DNA from: Paractinoplanes deccanensis
GTDB taxonomy: Bacteria; Actinomycetota; Actinomycetes; Mycobacteriales; Micromonosporaceae
DNA: 64,000 bases
Reading direction: 5' to 3'
NCBI RefSeq assembly: GCF_016862115.1
Contig: NZ_BOMI01000178.1
Span: 62,001-126,000 of the forward strand
Part shown: in pieces, positions 32,228-41,769 of the stretch
Numbering within the stretch: the stretch's first letter is position 1
How the letters are laid out: every line of letters begins with the position of its first letter
The notes under the pieces: generated by a model
Told to the model about the DNA's origin: nothing
Database searches by the model: none
What the model saw: the letters and a program-made list of their open reading frames with translations, nothing else
Program-made: the position numbers and the translations under genes

Positions 32228-35200
32228 CTACCAGCCTTCCTGCCAGAAGTACGAGAACGGTGTCTTGTCCGCCCGTCCACCAAAGTACCCAGCGCCGCCG
32301 AACCTCATGCCGTTGCTGTTGAGCAGCGGGTAGCAGGTATCGCGACAGATATTTCGTGAGGTACCGCCGAAACCTACAATTTCGTCATCTCCAAGATTGT
32401 TGAGGATGGTCTGCTCGGCGTGACCCCTACCTCGGATGAACTTCTCATTCGCGTCGAGTGTCCAGCCGTTCGGCATATCGCCATCGCCATTGATGGCGAT
32501 GTGGTGGGTCCATTGTCCCGTAGTCTTGTTGTAAACGCCGATCACGGAAGTTGTCCCGTGGTTCGCGGCGTTCGGATAGTCGTCACGCAGGCTTTGCAGG
32601 CTTTCCGCTCGATCGCGCGCCAGCTTTGCGTCGTTTTCTACCGGTGCGCCACAGTTGTGGACGAGAACGGGTTCGTTGCCGGCGAGGACGTAGTACGTGT
32701 GGATCTGGTCGACCGTGAGGTCGTGCATGGCGCGGGCGCCGGTGAAGTTGCGCTTGTCCAGCACCGTTGTGCGGCCGTTGGGGGCGTGCAGTTCGGTGGC
32801 GGGCCGCAGGGTGCCGGCGTCCTCCCAGGTTGCGGTGGTGGAGTTCCAGATCTCGTGGTGCTGGGTGGTGTGGACGACGGCCTGCTTGCCGTCCTTCGTG
32901 CGCACGGTCAGGTCGGTCAGGGCGCGGTCGTGGTTGACGTGCACCGCGGTGACCTTGCGGGCGCCGGTCAGGCCGCTTGCCGGGTCGGTGGTGCGGACCT
33001 GGTCGCCCACCTTGATGTCCTTGATGGGCTTGGTGGAGCCGTCGGCCATCAGGACCCGGGTGGTGGGGGCGAAGCTGTTGCCCTTGCAGGAACGGCCGGG
33101 GCTCGGCGCGGTCAGGGTGCCCTGGGGTGCGGAGCTGAGGCCGGCGGGTTTCGCCGGGGCGGGCGTCGGCCGGGACAGGTCCTGGCCTCGGGGCAGGTCG
33201 CCGCCGGGGCCGCCCGTGGTGTTCGCCGGGGTGGGGCCGCCCTTGCCCGGGTTGCCGCGCTTGCCCGGCAGGCCGGGCATGACGGCGTCGCTGAAGCCGG
33301 CGAGCAGCGCGTCCTTGGGGTTGATCGTGCCGGTGGAGATGAGCTGGGAGGCCGCGTCGCCGACGCTCGACGAGATCGCCTCGCTGCCGCGGTTCGTGGC
33401 CGCGCGGCGGAACATCGTGGAGGAGGCCTTGGTTATCAGCGAGCCGCCGAAGCGGGCGATGATTTTGCCGCCGAAACGGTCCGTCAGGCCGGTGATAGCG
33501 CCCGTGCCCAGCGATTGGAAGGCGTCACCGTAGTTCTTGACGTCGCCCTGGGCGGCGTCCTTGGCGAGGTTGATGATCGCGGCGGTGCCTACCACGCACA
33601 GGGCGATGGCTGTTCCTCCGGACAGCAGGGTGCAGGCCGAGCCGGCGGCGATGGCCGTGACGAAGGCGGCCACCTCGATGATGGTGTCGGTGTTCTCCTT
33701 GGCCCATTCGTAGCCGTCACGGGCCGCCCCGACCGGGTCGGTCACCACCCTGGTCGTCGTGGTGACGACCGCCTTGCCGGTCTGCTTGCCCTTGTCGATG
33801 ACCTTCTTGGTGTATTCCTCGGCTTTGGCGGCCGTCTTCGCGACGAACTTGCCGACGGCCACGCCGGCGGCCAGGACCTTGCCGGTGAAGGCCTTGATCT
33901 TCTTGACGAGGGGAGGCTCGACCGGCTGCGGCGGGGGAAGGAACCAGCGCTTGATCGACTCCTTCCAGGCCCGGGCTATCCGGCCGGGGGCATCGATCGG
34001 CAGGTGGCCGGTGGGGTCGGTCGCGAGCAGCGGCGAGTTGTCGCCGTAGGCGAACCTGTTTGCCGAGACCGGGTTGGGCACCGGGCTGACCGCGACCGAG
34101 TCGCGGGTGTCGAACTGGCCGGTGTCCGGGTTGTACCAGCGGGACAGCATGTTGACGCGGCCCGTGTTGCTGTCCGTCCACTCCTGCTGGTAGCCGAGCG
34201 AGCCGCCCATGCCGCTGGTGTTCAGGACCTTGCCGAGCGGGTCGTACGTGGTGGAGCCGGTCAGCGTGGCGCCGGTGCCGGTGAACTGGCCGACCTGGTC
34301 GGTGTGCTGGTCGGTCCACGAGTAGCGGGCCGCGCCGCCGCTCACGGTGCCGAACAGGTCGTCGGACGGGTCGCGGACATAGGTGGAGACGCCGTCGGAG
34401 GCCAGCGTGTTGCCGAGGCCGGAGTAGCTGAAGCCGGCGCGCAGCACCCGGCCGAAGGCGTCGTAGCCGTACGTCTGGCCCTGCTGGTTGATGATCTGGC
34501 CGAAGGCGTCGGCCCGGGTCTGCGTGGTGACGCCGGCCTTGACGGTGCCGGCCAGGGTGCCGCGTGCGGTGTAGGTGAACTGGGTGCCGTCGCTGGACGA
34601 CGTGAGCTGGTCGCGCTCGTCGTACGCCAGGGTGCGGTTGCCGATCTTCGTGCGGTTGCCGGCGGCGTCGTACTCGTAGGCGACCTTGGTGACGCCGTTG
34701 TCCCAGGAGGTGAGCTGGCCGGCCAGGTCGTAGGTGTAGCTGTTCTCGGTCGTGCCGCCGAAGCCGGTGGTGGTCTTGTCGGTCAGGTTGCCCGCGACGT
34801 CGTACAGGTAGTCGATCGCGGCGACCTCGGCCCCGCCAGGGGTGTGCATCTGGTCGCGGGAGAGGCGGCGGAAGTCGTCGTACTCGAAGGTGCGCGTGTT
34901 GCCGCCGGCGTAGCGGATGGTGGTGGGCTGCGACAGCGAGTTGTAGCCGAACGACGCGGACAGGCCCGCCGCGGCGTTCGCCACCGTGCCGAGGCGGCCG
35001 GCGGAGTCGTAGGTGTACGAGGTGGTGCCCGCCGCGTCGGCGCGGGACGCCGGCTTGCCGTCGGGGCTGTAGGCGAAGGTGGCGGCGCCGGACGGGCCGG
35101 TGGTGGTGCGCAGCAGGTTGCGGTCGTCGTACGTGAAGGAGTTGGTGCCGCCGGGGGCGGAGGCCGAGGTGATCCGGCCGTCGGCGTCGTAGCCGAAGAC

Positions 35201-38200
35201 CCGGTCGGTGGTGGCGGCCTCCGCGCCGGTGCCGCTGCGCTTGATCAGGTTGCCGGCGGCGTCGTACTCGAACGCGGTGCTGACGTTGCCCGGCGAGCGG
35301 TCGGCGACCGGCCGGCCCGCCGCGTCGTACACGCGGGTGAAGGTGCGGTCGATGGCCGCGGGGTACCTGGTCGTCGCCGGCTCGATCAGCGATTCGGGCA
35401 GGTTCAGGCTGTTGTACGTGGTGACGAACGAGTGGCCGCGCCCGTTGGTGTAGCGGGTGCGGTTGCCGAGCACGTCGTAGCCGAAGCTCGTCTGGATCGC
35501 CTGGGCCGCCGACACCGGCTGCCGCAGCGAGGTGAGCTGCCCGGCCGCGTCATAGGCGTACGTGGTGCGGGTGCCCCGCTCGTCGACCGTCGCCGTGGTG
35601 TGACCGGCGAGGTCGTACTCGGCGAACGTGCCGGCCAGATAGTCCCCGCCGGGCGCGAGCTCCCACGTCTCGACCGGCCGGCTCGCCTTGTCGAAGGCGA
35701 CGCCCAGCTCGGTGCCGTTCGGCAGGATCGTGACGTCCTGCCGGCCCAGACCGTCGTAGTAGAGCTTGGTCACGGCGTTCGCGCCGTCGGTGCTGGTGAC
35801 CACCTGGCCGACCGCGTTGAAGGTGCGCGAGGCGGTCACCCCGGCGGGGGAGCGCTTCGAGGCCGCCCAGCCGCCGGGCGCGTACCCGTAGTGGGTCGTG
35901 TAGTGGGTGTTGTCCTGCCGGACCACGTCGGTGCTGGTGAGCGTCCGGCCCAGGTAGTCGTAGGTGGCGGTGCTGACCGAGCCGCTCGGCGCGGTGGTGG
36001 AGAGCCGGTCGCCGACCAGGTCGTAGGTGTGCTTGGTGACCGCGCCGCCCGGCTCGGTCAGGGTGACCATCCGGCCGAGCTGGTCGTAGGCGTAGCCGGT
36101 GGTGCGCTGGAGGGGGTCGGTGACGGTGCGCAGCCGGCCCATCTCGTCGTAGGAGCGCGTCATCCGGGGGACGACCGCCGTGCTGGCGCCCGGCGGCTGG
36201 TAGCTGTCGAGGCGGGACTCGGTGAGCCGGCCGGCGGTGTCGTAGACGTGCGCCGTGCGGTGGCCGGCCGCGTCGCGCTCGTCGACGGCGTTGCCGAACG
36301 TGTTGTAGCCGGTGGTGCTGGTGGCCCGGCCGCGGACCGGGGTGCCGCCGGCCGTCTCGTTCGCGGTGGCCGGCCGGGTCACCACGGCGAGGCGATCCCC
36401 CTCGTCGTACGTGTAGTCGGTGGTGTCGCCGTTGGGCCCGGTGGCGGCGCGGACGAGACCGCCCTCGTCGACCCGGTACGAGGTGCGCACCACCCGGGCG
36501 TCGCCGCCGGGACCGCTGCCGTCGCGCACCGCGGTGACCTCGGAGCCGGTCAGCGCCTTCTGGTAGAGCTGGACGTCGTCGACCTGGCCCTGCCAGAAGT
36601 CGGTGACGGTGCCGTTCCACCGGCCGGCACCGACGGTCGTGCCGCCGGAGGAGGCGAACGGGCGGGCGCCGCCGTCGGTGTCCTGGAGCGAGCCGTTGAC
36701 GTAGAGCCGCATCGTCTGCGCGCTCGCGTCGTAGACGCCGGCCAGGTGCGTCCAGGTGCCGGTGGCCGGCACCGACGTCGAGGTGGAGGCGACCGCGCCG
36801 GGCGCGGCAGTGTCGAACTGGCTGGTGATGAACTGCCAGCGGTTCGCGGTGGCGTCGTAGCGCAGCTGGAACGGGCTCTGCTTGGTGCCGTCGGCGCTGA
36901 CCGCCTGGCCGGTCCGGCCGGTGGCGGCGAGCTTCACCCAGGCCGCGACGGTGAAGCTGCGGCTGCTGTCGACCGGGCTGGCCGCGCTGGTCAGCCGCCC
37001 GTCGGTGCCGTTGAGCACGGCGGCGCCGCCGCGCTCGGCCGAGAAGGTGACGCCGGGAGCCGGGCTCAGCGCGCCGTTGCCCACGTCGTCGGCGGCGCGG
37101 CCGTCGGCGAGCCCGTCGAGCCGCCAGCGCGCGGCGCGGTCCGCCCCGGCCAGCCACAGCGCCTCGGAGATCTGGTTGCCGGCGGCGTCGTACGCGTAGC
37201 TCAGCCGCTCCTCGACCGCGCCGGTGCCGGCCCGCCGGTTGGTGGCGAGCAGCGCGTCGTCGTCGCTGTACTCGTACTGGGTGACCCGGTTGACGCCGGA
37301 CGGGTCCAGGGCCGACGAGGTGGTGCGCCCGGCGGCGTCGACGGTGTGCGTGGTGAGCGTGACGCCGTTGTTGGTCTTCTGCGAGACCAGGTTGCCGGCG
37401 CCGTCGTACGCGTTCTCCTCCTCGACGAACGACGCGCCGGTGGCCGGGTCGCGGCGGGTGATCGTGGCGGTCAGGCCGTTGTCGGTGTACGTGTACGACG
37501 TCAACCAGTTCATCGCGTCGATGTCGGAGGCCAGGCGCCCCGCCGGGTCGTACGTCTTGGTCTCGAGCACGAGGTCGCGCGGCGGTGACGGGTTGTTCGG
37601 GTCGCCGGTCCAGCCGAGCTTGGTGGTGCTGGTCAGCTGACCGTTGACGTCGTAGCCGTTGCGGACCACCCCGCCGTCCGGCTCGGCCTCGGTGACGATG
37701 TTGCCGAGCACGTCGTACGTGTAGCGGGTCTCGTTGCCGGAGGTGTCGGTCACGGTCGACACCTGGCCGTGCTCGTTGTGGGCGTAGCGGACCGTGCGGG
37801 GCGCGTCGCCGCCGGTCTTGTCGATGGCGGTCTGCTCGACCAGGAAGCCGTCCGGGTCGTACGCCATCGAGGTGGACGCGGTGTGCACCACACCGGTGAC
37901 CTTGTTGGTGACCGGCGGCTCGACCATCCAGACCATGCGGCTCAGCGCGTCGTAGCCGTAATAGGTGGTGAGCCCGCCCGGGAAGCTCGACGTCGTCTCG
38001 GTCTGATCGGTCAGCCGCCCGGCGAGGTCGTAGACGTACGACGTCACCTTGCCGGTGGGCTCGGTGACGGACGCGACGTCGCCGTTGCTGTAGTAGGCCA
38101 CGCTGCGGCGGGCGCCGCCCGGCGTGGTGACCGAGGTGGGCAGGCCGGCCGGCACGAGGCCGCCGCCGACCGCCGCGCCGGTGCCGTCGGAGTACGCGGT

Positions 38201-41200
38201 CCGGGTGACCCGGCCGAGCGGGTCGGTGACCGCCGTCCGGTTGCCCTTCGCGTCGTACGTCATCGTGGTCAGATAGCGGTTGTCGGAGGCCGACGAGGAC
38301 CGCCCGTCGCGCACGGTCAGCAGGACGTCGTTGCGGGGGTCGGGGGTGAGCACCGTCGACGTGGCGTCCGGGTAATAGGTGTAGTAGACGGTGGAGCACC
38401 GTCCGGCGGACCGGTCCTGGCAGGTGGTGGTGGAGACGACGTTGCCCCGGACGTCGTGCTCCTCGGTGGTGACGTGGCCGTTGGGATCGGTGACGGTGCG
38501 CAGGAAGCCGCCGGTGTCGTACCCGAAGCGGGTGGTCTTGCCGAGCGCGTCGGTGGAGGAGACCTTGCGGTCCTCGGGCAGCTCGTAGACGTCGGTGAGC
38601 CACTTGCCGTTCGGGTCGGTGGTGATCACCGTCTTGACCGGCTGCCCGGCCGACTTGGCGCGGGCCGCGAACTGGTCGGCGGCCTGCCCGGCGGACAGCT
38701 CCGAGCGGTAGTAGGCGAACTCGGCGAGCGATCCGGGGAAGAAGCCGTTGGTGGTGTCGGCGGTCGCGGACGGCCAGCCGAGGGTGGTGCCGGCGCCGAT
38801 GTACGCGTGCACGGCGGTGGTCTGCTCCACCGCCCGGCCGGCGGTGCCGACCTTCGCGCCGTCGAGGTAGAGCGTCTGGCTCCCGGAGCCCGCCGCCAGC
38901 GCCACGTGGTGCCACTGGCCGTCGTTGACCGTGCCGCCGGTGGTGATCGGGGCGGCGCCGTCGCAGTAGCAGAACTGGCCGCGCAGCTTGCCGTCGGCGC
39001 CGACGTAGAGCGCCGGCACCCAGTTGTCGGTCTCCTCGTCCGGGTCGTTCCAGATCTCGTGCGACTGGAACGAGTAGAGCACCCCGCCGGTGCTCGCGCC
39101 CGCGTCCATCTTGAACCACAGACTCACCGAGACCGGGCCGCCGGCGGGGACGTTCTCGCCGGTGAGGCCGACGTGCGACGCCTCGCCGTCGAAGTGGGCG
39201 ACCGGGTCGTCGAACGGCCCGCCGGTCGTGCCCAGACCGACGTAGCTGTACCAGGACGGGTTGCCGATCACCTGGTTGACCGGCTGCCAGGTGCCCGAGT
39301 CGGCGAAGCGCCAGTAGTCGGTGGGCCGGGCGTTGAGCACGCTCGCCTGGTACATCTTGCTGGAGCCGGAGACGCTGGGCTTGCCCAGCCGCCACACGCC
39401 GCCGTTGGTGTCGGTGACCGTCTCCACCGTGCCGTCCACCCGGTCGTAACCGATGCGGGTGGTGGCGTTGCCGGACGGGCGCAGGGTGGCGATCACCGGG
39501 TGCGAGTCGGTGGTGCCCGCGCGATGCATGGTGGCGATCTCTTCGGCGGTCAGCGGCCGGTCGAACCGGGCGGCCTCGGCGAGCCAGCCCTTGAAGAAGC
39601 TCGGCGCGGCCGTCGCCGAGGGCTGGTCCGGCCAGCCGCCGCCGGTGAAGCCGGCGCCGAGGTAGCGCCGGCTGCTGCCGGTCAGCCCGGCGATGCTCAC
39701 CGCCGCGGTCTTGGTGCCCACCTCGGCGCCGTCGAGGTAGAGCCACTGCTTGCCGCCGCCGGCGACCAGCGCCACGTGGTGCCATGTGCCGTCGTTGACC
39801 GCGCCGGTGGTGGCGATCGTGGTGGTGGTGCCGGTCCAGAAGCCGCCGTGCAGCCGTCCGCTGCCGCCGATGTAGAGGGCGGGCGTGTAGTGGCTGCTGG
39901 TGGTGGCCTTGGTGATCGGGTCGGCGGAGTAGCCGAACAGGACCCCGCCGTCGCCGGGGTTCGCCCGGAACCACAGGGCCACCGACTGCACGCCGGTGGC
40001 GGCGTCGAGCTTGGCGGGCAGCTCCACCCGCGACGAGGTGCCGTTGAAGCCGGCCGAGGTGGCCGTGGCGCCCACCAGCGGGCCCGGCTGGCCGAGGGTG
40101 ACGTCGGTGTACCCGGCGTTGTCGACACCCTGGTTCGCGTGGACCGCGCTGACCGCCGTGCCGCCGGACGCCTCGGTCATCCGCCAGTACGACGACGGGC
40201 CCGCGTTCGCCACGATCGACGGGTGCTGCGAGGCGGACGTGTGCTGATAGACGGTGCACTTGTTGTCGTTGTCGGGCGGGCAGACCTGGCTCAGCTCGTC
40301 GTCCGGGCCGTAGTGGTAGGTGTGCGTGAAGCTGCTCTCCGGGTCGTCCGGGTCGAGCCGCTCGGTGCTGACGTAGAGCACGTGCCAGCGGCCGGAGCCG
40401 GTCTGCGCCCAGTCGATCCACAGGCGGCGACCGGACGCCGCCGTCACCGACTCGGCGCGGCCGCCGGCGTACTGGAAGGTCAGGGCCCGGTTCTGCACGT
40501 CGGTGATGGCGGTGACCCGGTACTGCCCGGAGCCGGCCGACAGGGTGAACGTGTACGCGGTGCCGTCCTTGTCGACCAGCCGGTAGCCGCCGCTGACCGC
40601 GGTGAACGTGGCGAACCGGCCGGTCGGCGGGACGTACGCGCCGTCCGGGTTGCGGCCGAAGCCCACCTCCTGCCCGTTCGGGTAGGTCACCACGACGCCC
40701 TGGAGGGCACCCGCGCGGTCGCGCACCTCGGTGGCCTTGGCGTCCAGGATGCTCGACCATCCGGCGCCGAAAGCGGTGTCCCGGCGTACGTCCAGAGTGT
40801 TGTAGAAACGCTCCAGCGCCAGCGAGGGACCGACCGTCGGCACGGTGAGGTCGGTGACGGTGGTGGTGTAGTTGCGGGTCTTCGGGTCGAAGCCGCGCCC
40901 GCCGTTCTGCGACAGCCCGGTGGTGACCAGCGGCTGCGGGAAGCGCGGTTGCAGGCCGTGCAGCTGCTGCGAGGTGCTGGTGGCCGAGCCGTCGCTCGCG
41001 CTGACCGTCCAGGCGTAGGTCTTGCCCCAGCGCAGCACCCCAGCCGGCACGGTCCAGCCGCGCGCGGCGACGGCGCCGGACTGGGCGACGACCGCGCCGG
41101 CGGCGTCGTAGACGGTGAACGAGTAGCGGATGGCGGAGGGCCCGCCGTCCGGGTCGCTCGCGGCGGCCAGCAACTCCGGCGTCAGCGTCGGCACCGGCGC

Positions 41201-41611
41201 GCCGCTCGCCGGATATTGCGCGTCGATCTGCGGCGCGACGTTGGCGGCGAAGTCGGCCGCACCGACGGCCCGCGGCGAGGTCGATTTCTTGACCGTGCGC
41301 TTCTCGGGCACGTCCGGCGGCAGCGCCCCGATGCCCTTGCCGGGAGCCCGCCCCGCGCCACCGTCTGCCGTCGTCGCGCTCGCCGGCGCCGGTGCGGCGC
41401 GCAACGGCCCGCCGTCGCGCTGCTGCGGCAGCCCTTGCCGGGACCTGTCCGGCGCCGGATCGGGGGCCCGCAGATGCTCGCCGAGCGACGCCAGCATCGC
41501 GAACAGGGACGGCCCGCGTTCCAGCTCCCCGGCCAGTTGCAGCGGCACGGCCCCGCTGACGGTGAGCGACACCGACGCGAGCAAGCTCAGGATTCGTCGT
41601 CCGGCGGCCAT
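32228..41611 (-). CDS. Giant RHS/YD-repeat polymorphic toxin with HINT and deaminase-fold tip
   Basis: A protein of 3127 aa. Residues ~1-35 form a signal peptide (RRILSLLASVSLTVSGAVPL). LamG/concanavalin-like domains lie at about 470-690, 760-985 and 1495-1690, each with the TWHHVALV or TWTHLAGVYD strand. YD repeats (xxYxYDxxGR) fill most of 985-2480. The RHS core ends with SRWYNPDTGQFDTRDS (~2490). A hydrophobic stretch (IIEVAAFVTAIAAGSACTLL) follows. A PT-HINT domain covers ~2840-2987 (NSFAPTTRVLMADGSTKPI; HTYYV; VLVHNC) and should cleave before the toxin. The ~140-aa tip has H3064-A-E and C3089-x3-C3093 (HAEQTIL; SRNICRDTC), a deaminase zinc site. ATG 41611 is preferred to GTG 41659 for the signal peptide. 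The probable immunity gene abuts it. Confidence 0.93.
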   Translation of the reverse strand: MAAGRRILSLLASVSLTVSGAVPLQLAGELERGPSLFAMLASLGEHLRAPDPAPDRSRQGLPQQRDGGPLRAAPAPASATTADGGAGRAPGKGIGALPPDVPEKRTVKKSTSPRAVGAADFAANVAPQIDAQYPASGAPVPTLTPELLAAASDPDGGPSAIRYSFTVYDAAGAVVAQSGAVAARGWTVPAGVLRWGKTYAWTVSASDGSATSTSQQLHGLQPRFPQPLVTTGLSQNGGRGFDPKTRNYTTTVTDLTVPTVGPSLALERFYNTLDVRRDTAFGAGWSSILDAKATEVRDRAGALQGVVVTYPNGQEVGFGRNPDGAYVPPTGRFATFTAVSGGYRLVDKDGTAYTFTLSAGSGQYRVTAITDVQNRALTFQYAGGRAESVTAASGRRLWIDWAQTGSGRWHVLYVSTERLDPDDPESSFTHTYHYGPDDELSQVCPPDNDNKCTVYQHTSASQHPSIVANAGPSSYWRMTEASGGTAVSAVHANQGVDNAGYTDVTLGQPGPLVGATATSAGFNGTSSRVELPAKLDAATGVQSVALWFRANPGDGGVLFGYSADPITKATTSSHYTPALYIGGSGRLHGGFWTGTTTTIATTGAVNDGTWHHVALVAGGGKQWLYLDGAEVGTKTAAVSIAGLTGSSRRYLGAGFTGGGWPDQPSATAAPSFFKGWLAEAARFDRPLTAEEIATMHRAGTTDSHPVIATLRPSGNATTRIGYDRVDGTVETVTDTNGGVWRLGKPSVSGSSKMYQASVLNARPTDYWRFADSGTWQPVNQVIGNPSWYSYVGLGTTGGPFDDPVAHFDGEASHVGLTGENVPAGGPVSVSLWFKMDAGASTGGVLYSFQSHEIWNDPDEETDNWVPALYVGADGKLRGQFCYCDGAAPITTGGTVNDGQWHHVALAAGSGSQTLYLDGAKVGTAGRAVEQTTAVHAYIGAGTTLGWPSATADTTNGFFPGSLAEFAYYRSELSAGQAADQFAARAKSAGQPVKTVITTDPNGKWLTDVYELPEDRKVSSTDALGKTTRFGYDTGGFLRTVTDPNGHVTTEEHDVRGNVVSTTTCQDRSAGRCSTVYYTYYPDATSTVLTPDPRNDVLLTVRDGRSSSASDNRYLTTMTYDAKGNRTAVTDPLGRVTRTAYSDGTGAAVGGGLVPAGLPTSVTTPGGARRSVAYYSNGDVASVTEPTGKVTSYVYDLAGRLTDQTETTSSFPGGLTTYYGYDALSRMVWMVEPPVTNKVTGVVHTASTSMAYDPDGFLVEQTAIDKTGGDAPRTVRYAHNEHGQVSTVTDTSGNETRYTYDVLGNIVTEAEPDGGVVRNGYDVNGQLTSTTKLGWTGDPNNPSPPRDLVLETKTYDPAGRLASDIDAMNWLTSYTYTDNGLTATITRRDPATGASFVEEENAYDGAGNLVSQKTNNGVTLTTHTVDAAGRTTSSALDPSGVNRVTQYEYSDDDALLATNRRAGTGAVEERLSYAYDAAGNQISEALWLAGADRAARWRLDGLADGRAADDVGNGALSPAPGVTFSAERGGAAVLNGTDGRLTSAASPVDSSRSFTVAAWVKLAATGRTGQAVSADGTKQSPFQLRYDATANRWQFITSQFDTAAPGAVASTSTSVPATGTWTHLAGVYDASAQTMRLYVNGSLQDTDGGARPFASSGGTTVGAGRWNGTVTDFWQGQVDDVQLYQKALTGSEVTAVRDGSGPGGDARVVRTSYRVDEGGLVRAATGPNGDTTDYTYDEGDRLAVVTRPATANETAGGTPVRGRATSTTGYNTFGNAVDERDAAGHRTAHVYDTAGRLTESRLDSYQPPGASTAVVPRMTRSYDEMGRLRTVTDPLQRTTGYAYDQLGRMVTLTEPGGAVTKHTYDLVGDRLSTTAPSGSVSTATYDYLGRTLTSTDVVRQDNTHYTTHYGYAPGGWAASKRSPAGVTASRTFNAVGQVVTSTDGANAVTKLYYDGLGRQDVTILPNGTELGVAFDKASRPVETWELAPGGDYLAGTFAEYDLAGHTTATVDERGTRTTYAYDAAGQLTSLRQPVSAAQAIQTSFGYDVLGNRTRYTNGRGHSFVTTYNSLNLPESLIEPATTRYPAAIDRTFTRVYDAAGRPVADRSPGNVSTAFEYDAAGNLIKRSGTGAEAATTDRVFGYDADGRITSASAPGGTNSFTYDDRNLLRTTTGPSGAATFAYSPDGKPASRADAAGTTSYTYDSAGRLGTVANAAAGLSASFGYNSLSQPTTIRYAGGNTRTFEYDDFRRLSRDQMHTPGGAEVAAIDYLYDVAGNLTDKTTTGFGGTTENSYTYDLAGQLTSWDNGVTKVAYEYDAAGNRTKIGNRTLAYDERDQLTSSSDGTQFTYTARGTLAGTVKAGVTTQTRADAFGQIINQQGQTYGYDAFGRVLRAGFSYSGLGNTLASDGVSTYVRDPSDDLFGTVSGGAARYSWTDQHTDQVGQFTGTGATLTGSTTYDPLGKVLNTSGMGGSLGYQQEWTDSNTGRVNMLSRWYNPDTGQFDTRDSVAVSPVPNPVSANRFAYGDNSPLLATDPTGHLPIDAPGRIARAWKESIKRWFLPPPQPVEPPLVKKIKAFTGKVLAAGVAVGKFVAKTAAKAEEYTKKVIDKGKQTGKAVVTTTTRVVTDPVGAARDGYEWAKENTDTIIEVAAFVTAIAAGSACTLLSGGTAIALCVVGTAAIINLAKDAAQGDVKNYGDAFQSLGTGAITGLTDRFGGKIIARFGGSLITKASSTMFRRAATNRGSEAISSSVGDAASQLISTGTINPKDALLAGFSDAVMPGLPGKRGNPGKGGPTPANTTGGPGGDLPRGQDLSRPTPAPAKPAGLSSAPQGTLTAPSPGRSCKGNSFAPTTRVLMADGSTKPIKDIKVGDQVRTTDPASGLTGARKVTAVHVNHDRALTDLTVRTKDGKQAVVHTTQHHEIWNSTTATWEDAGTLRPATELHAPNGRTTVLDKRNFTGARAMHDLTVDQIHTYYVLAGNEPVLVHNCGAPVENDAKLARDRAESLQSLRDDYPNAANHGTTSVIGVYNKTTGQWTHHIAINGDGDMPNGWTLDANEKFIRGRGHAEQTILNNLGDDEIVGFGGTSRNICRDTCYPLLNSNGMRFGGAGYFGGRADKTPFSYFWQEGW

Positions 41612-41769
41612 GGCACTCCGTCCCCATCGGTCATGCGCCGCACTCTGCGGACCGTGCACAGTGGAGCAGCGGCGGTGACCGTCCGGCTACCGGCCGAGCC
41701 GGTCCGCACTGTCCGGAACAGGCCCGAACGCTCCGGACGGGTCCACCGGGGTGGCGTAGATCGATTAAG

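Noticed and set aside
32420..41627. Very long open frames (1417, 1722 and 2025 codons) overlapping the RHS gene in other frames and on the opposite strand
   Set aside because: They are by-products of high GC and the codon pattern of the RHS gene; their proteins are low-complexity Arg/Gly/Val strings with no domains.
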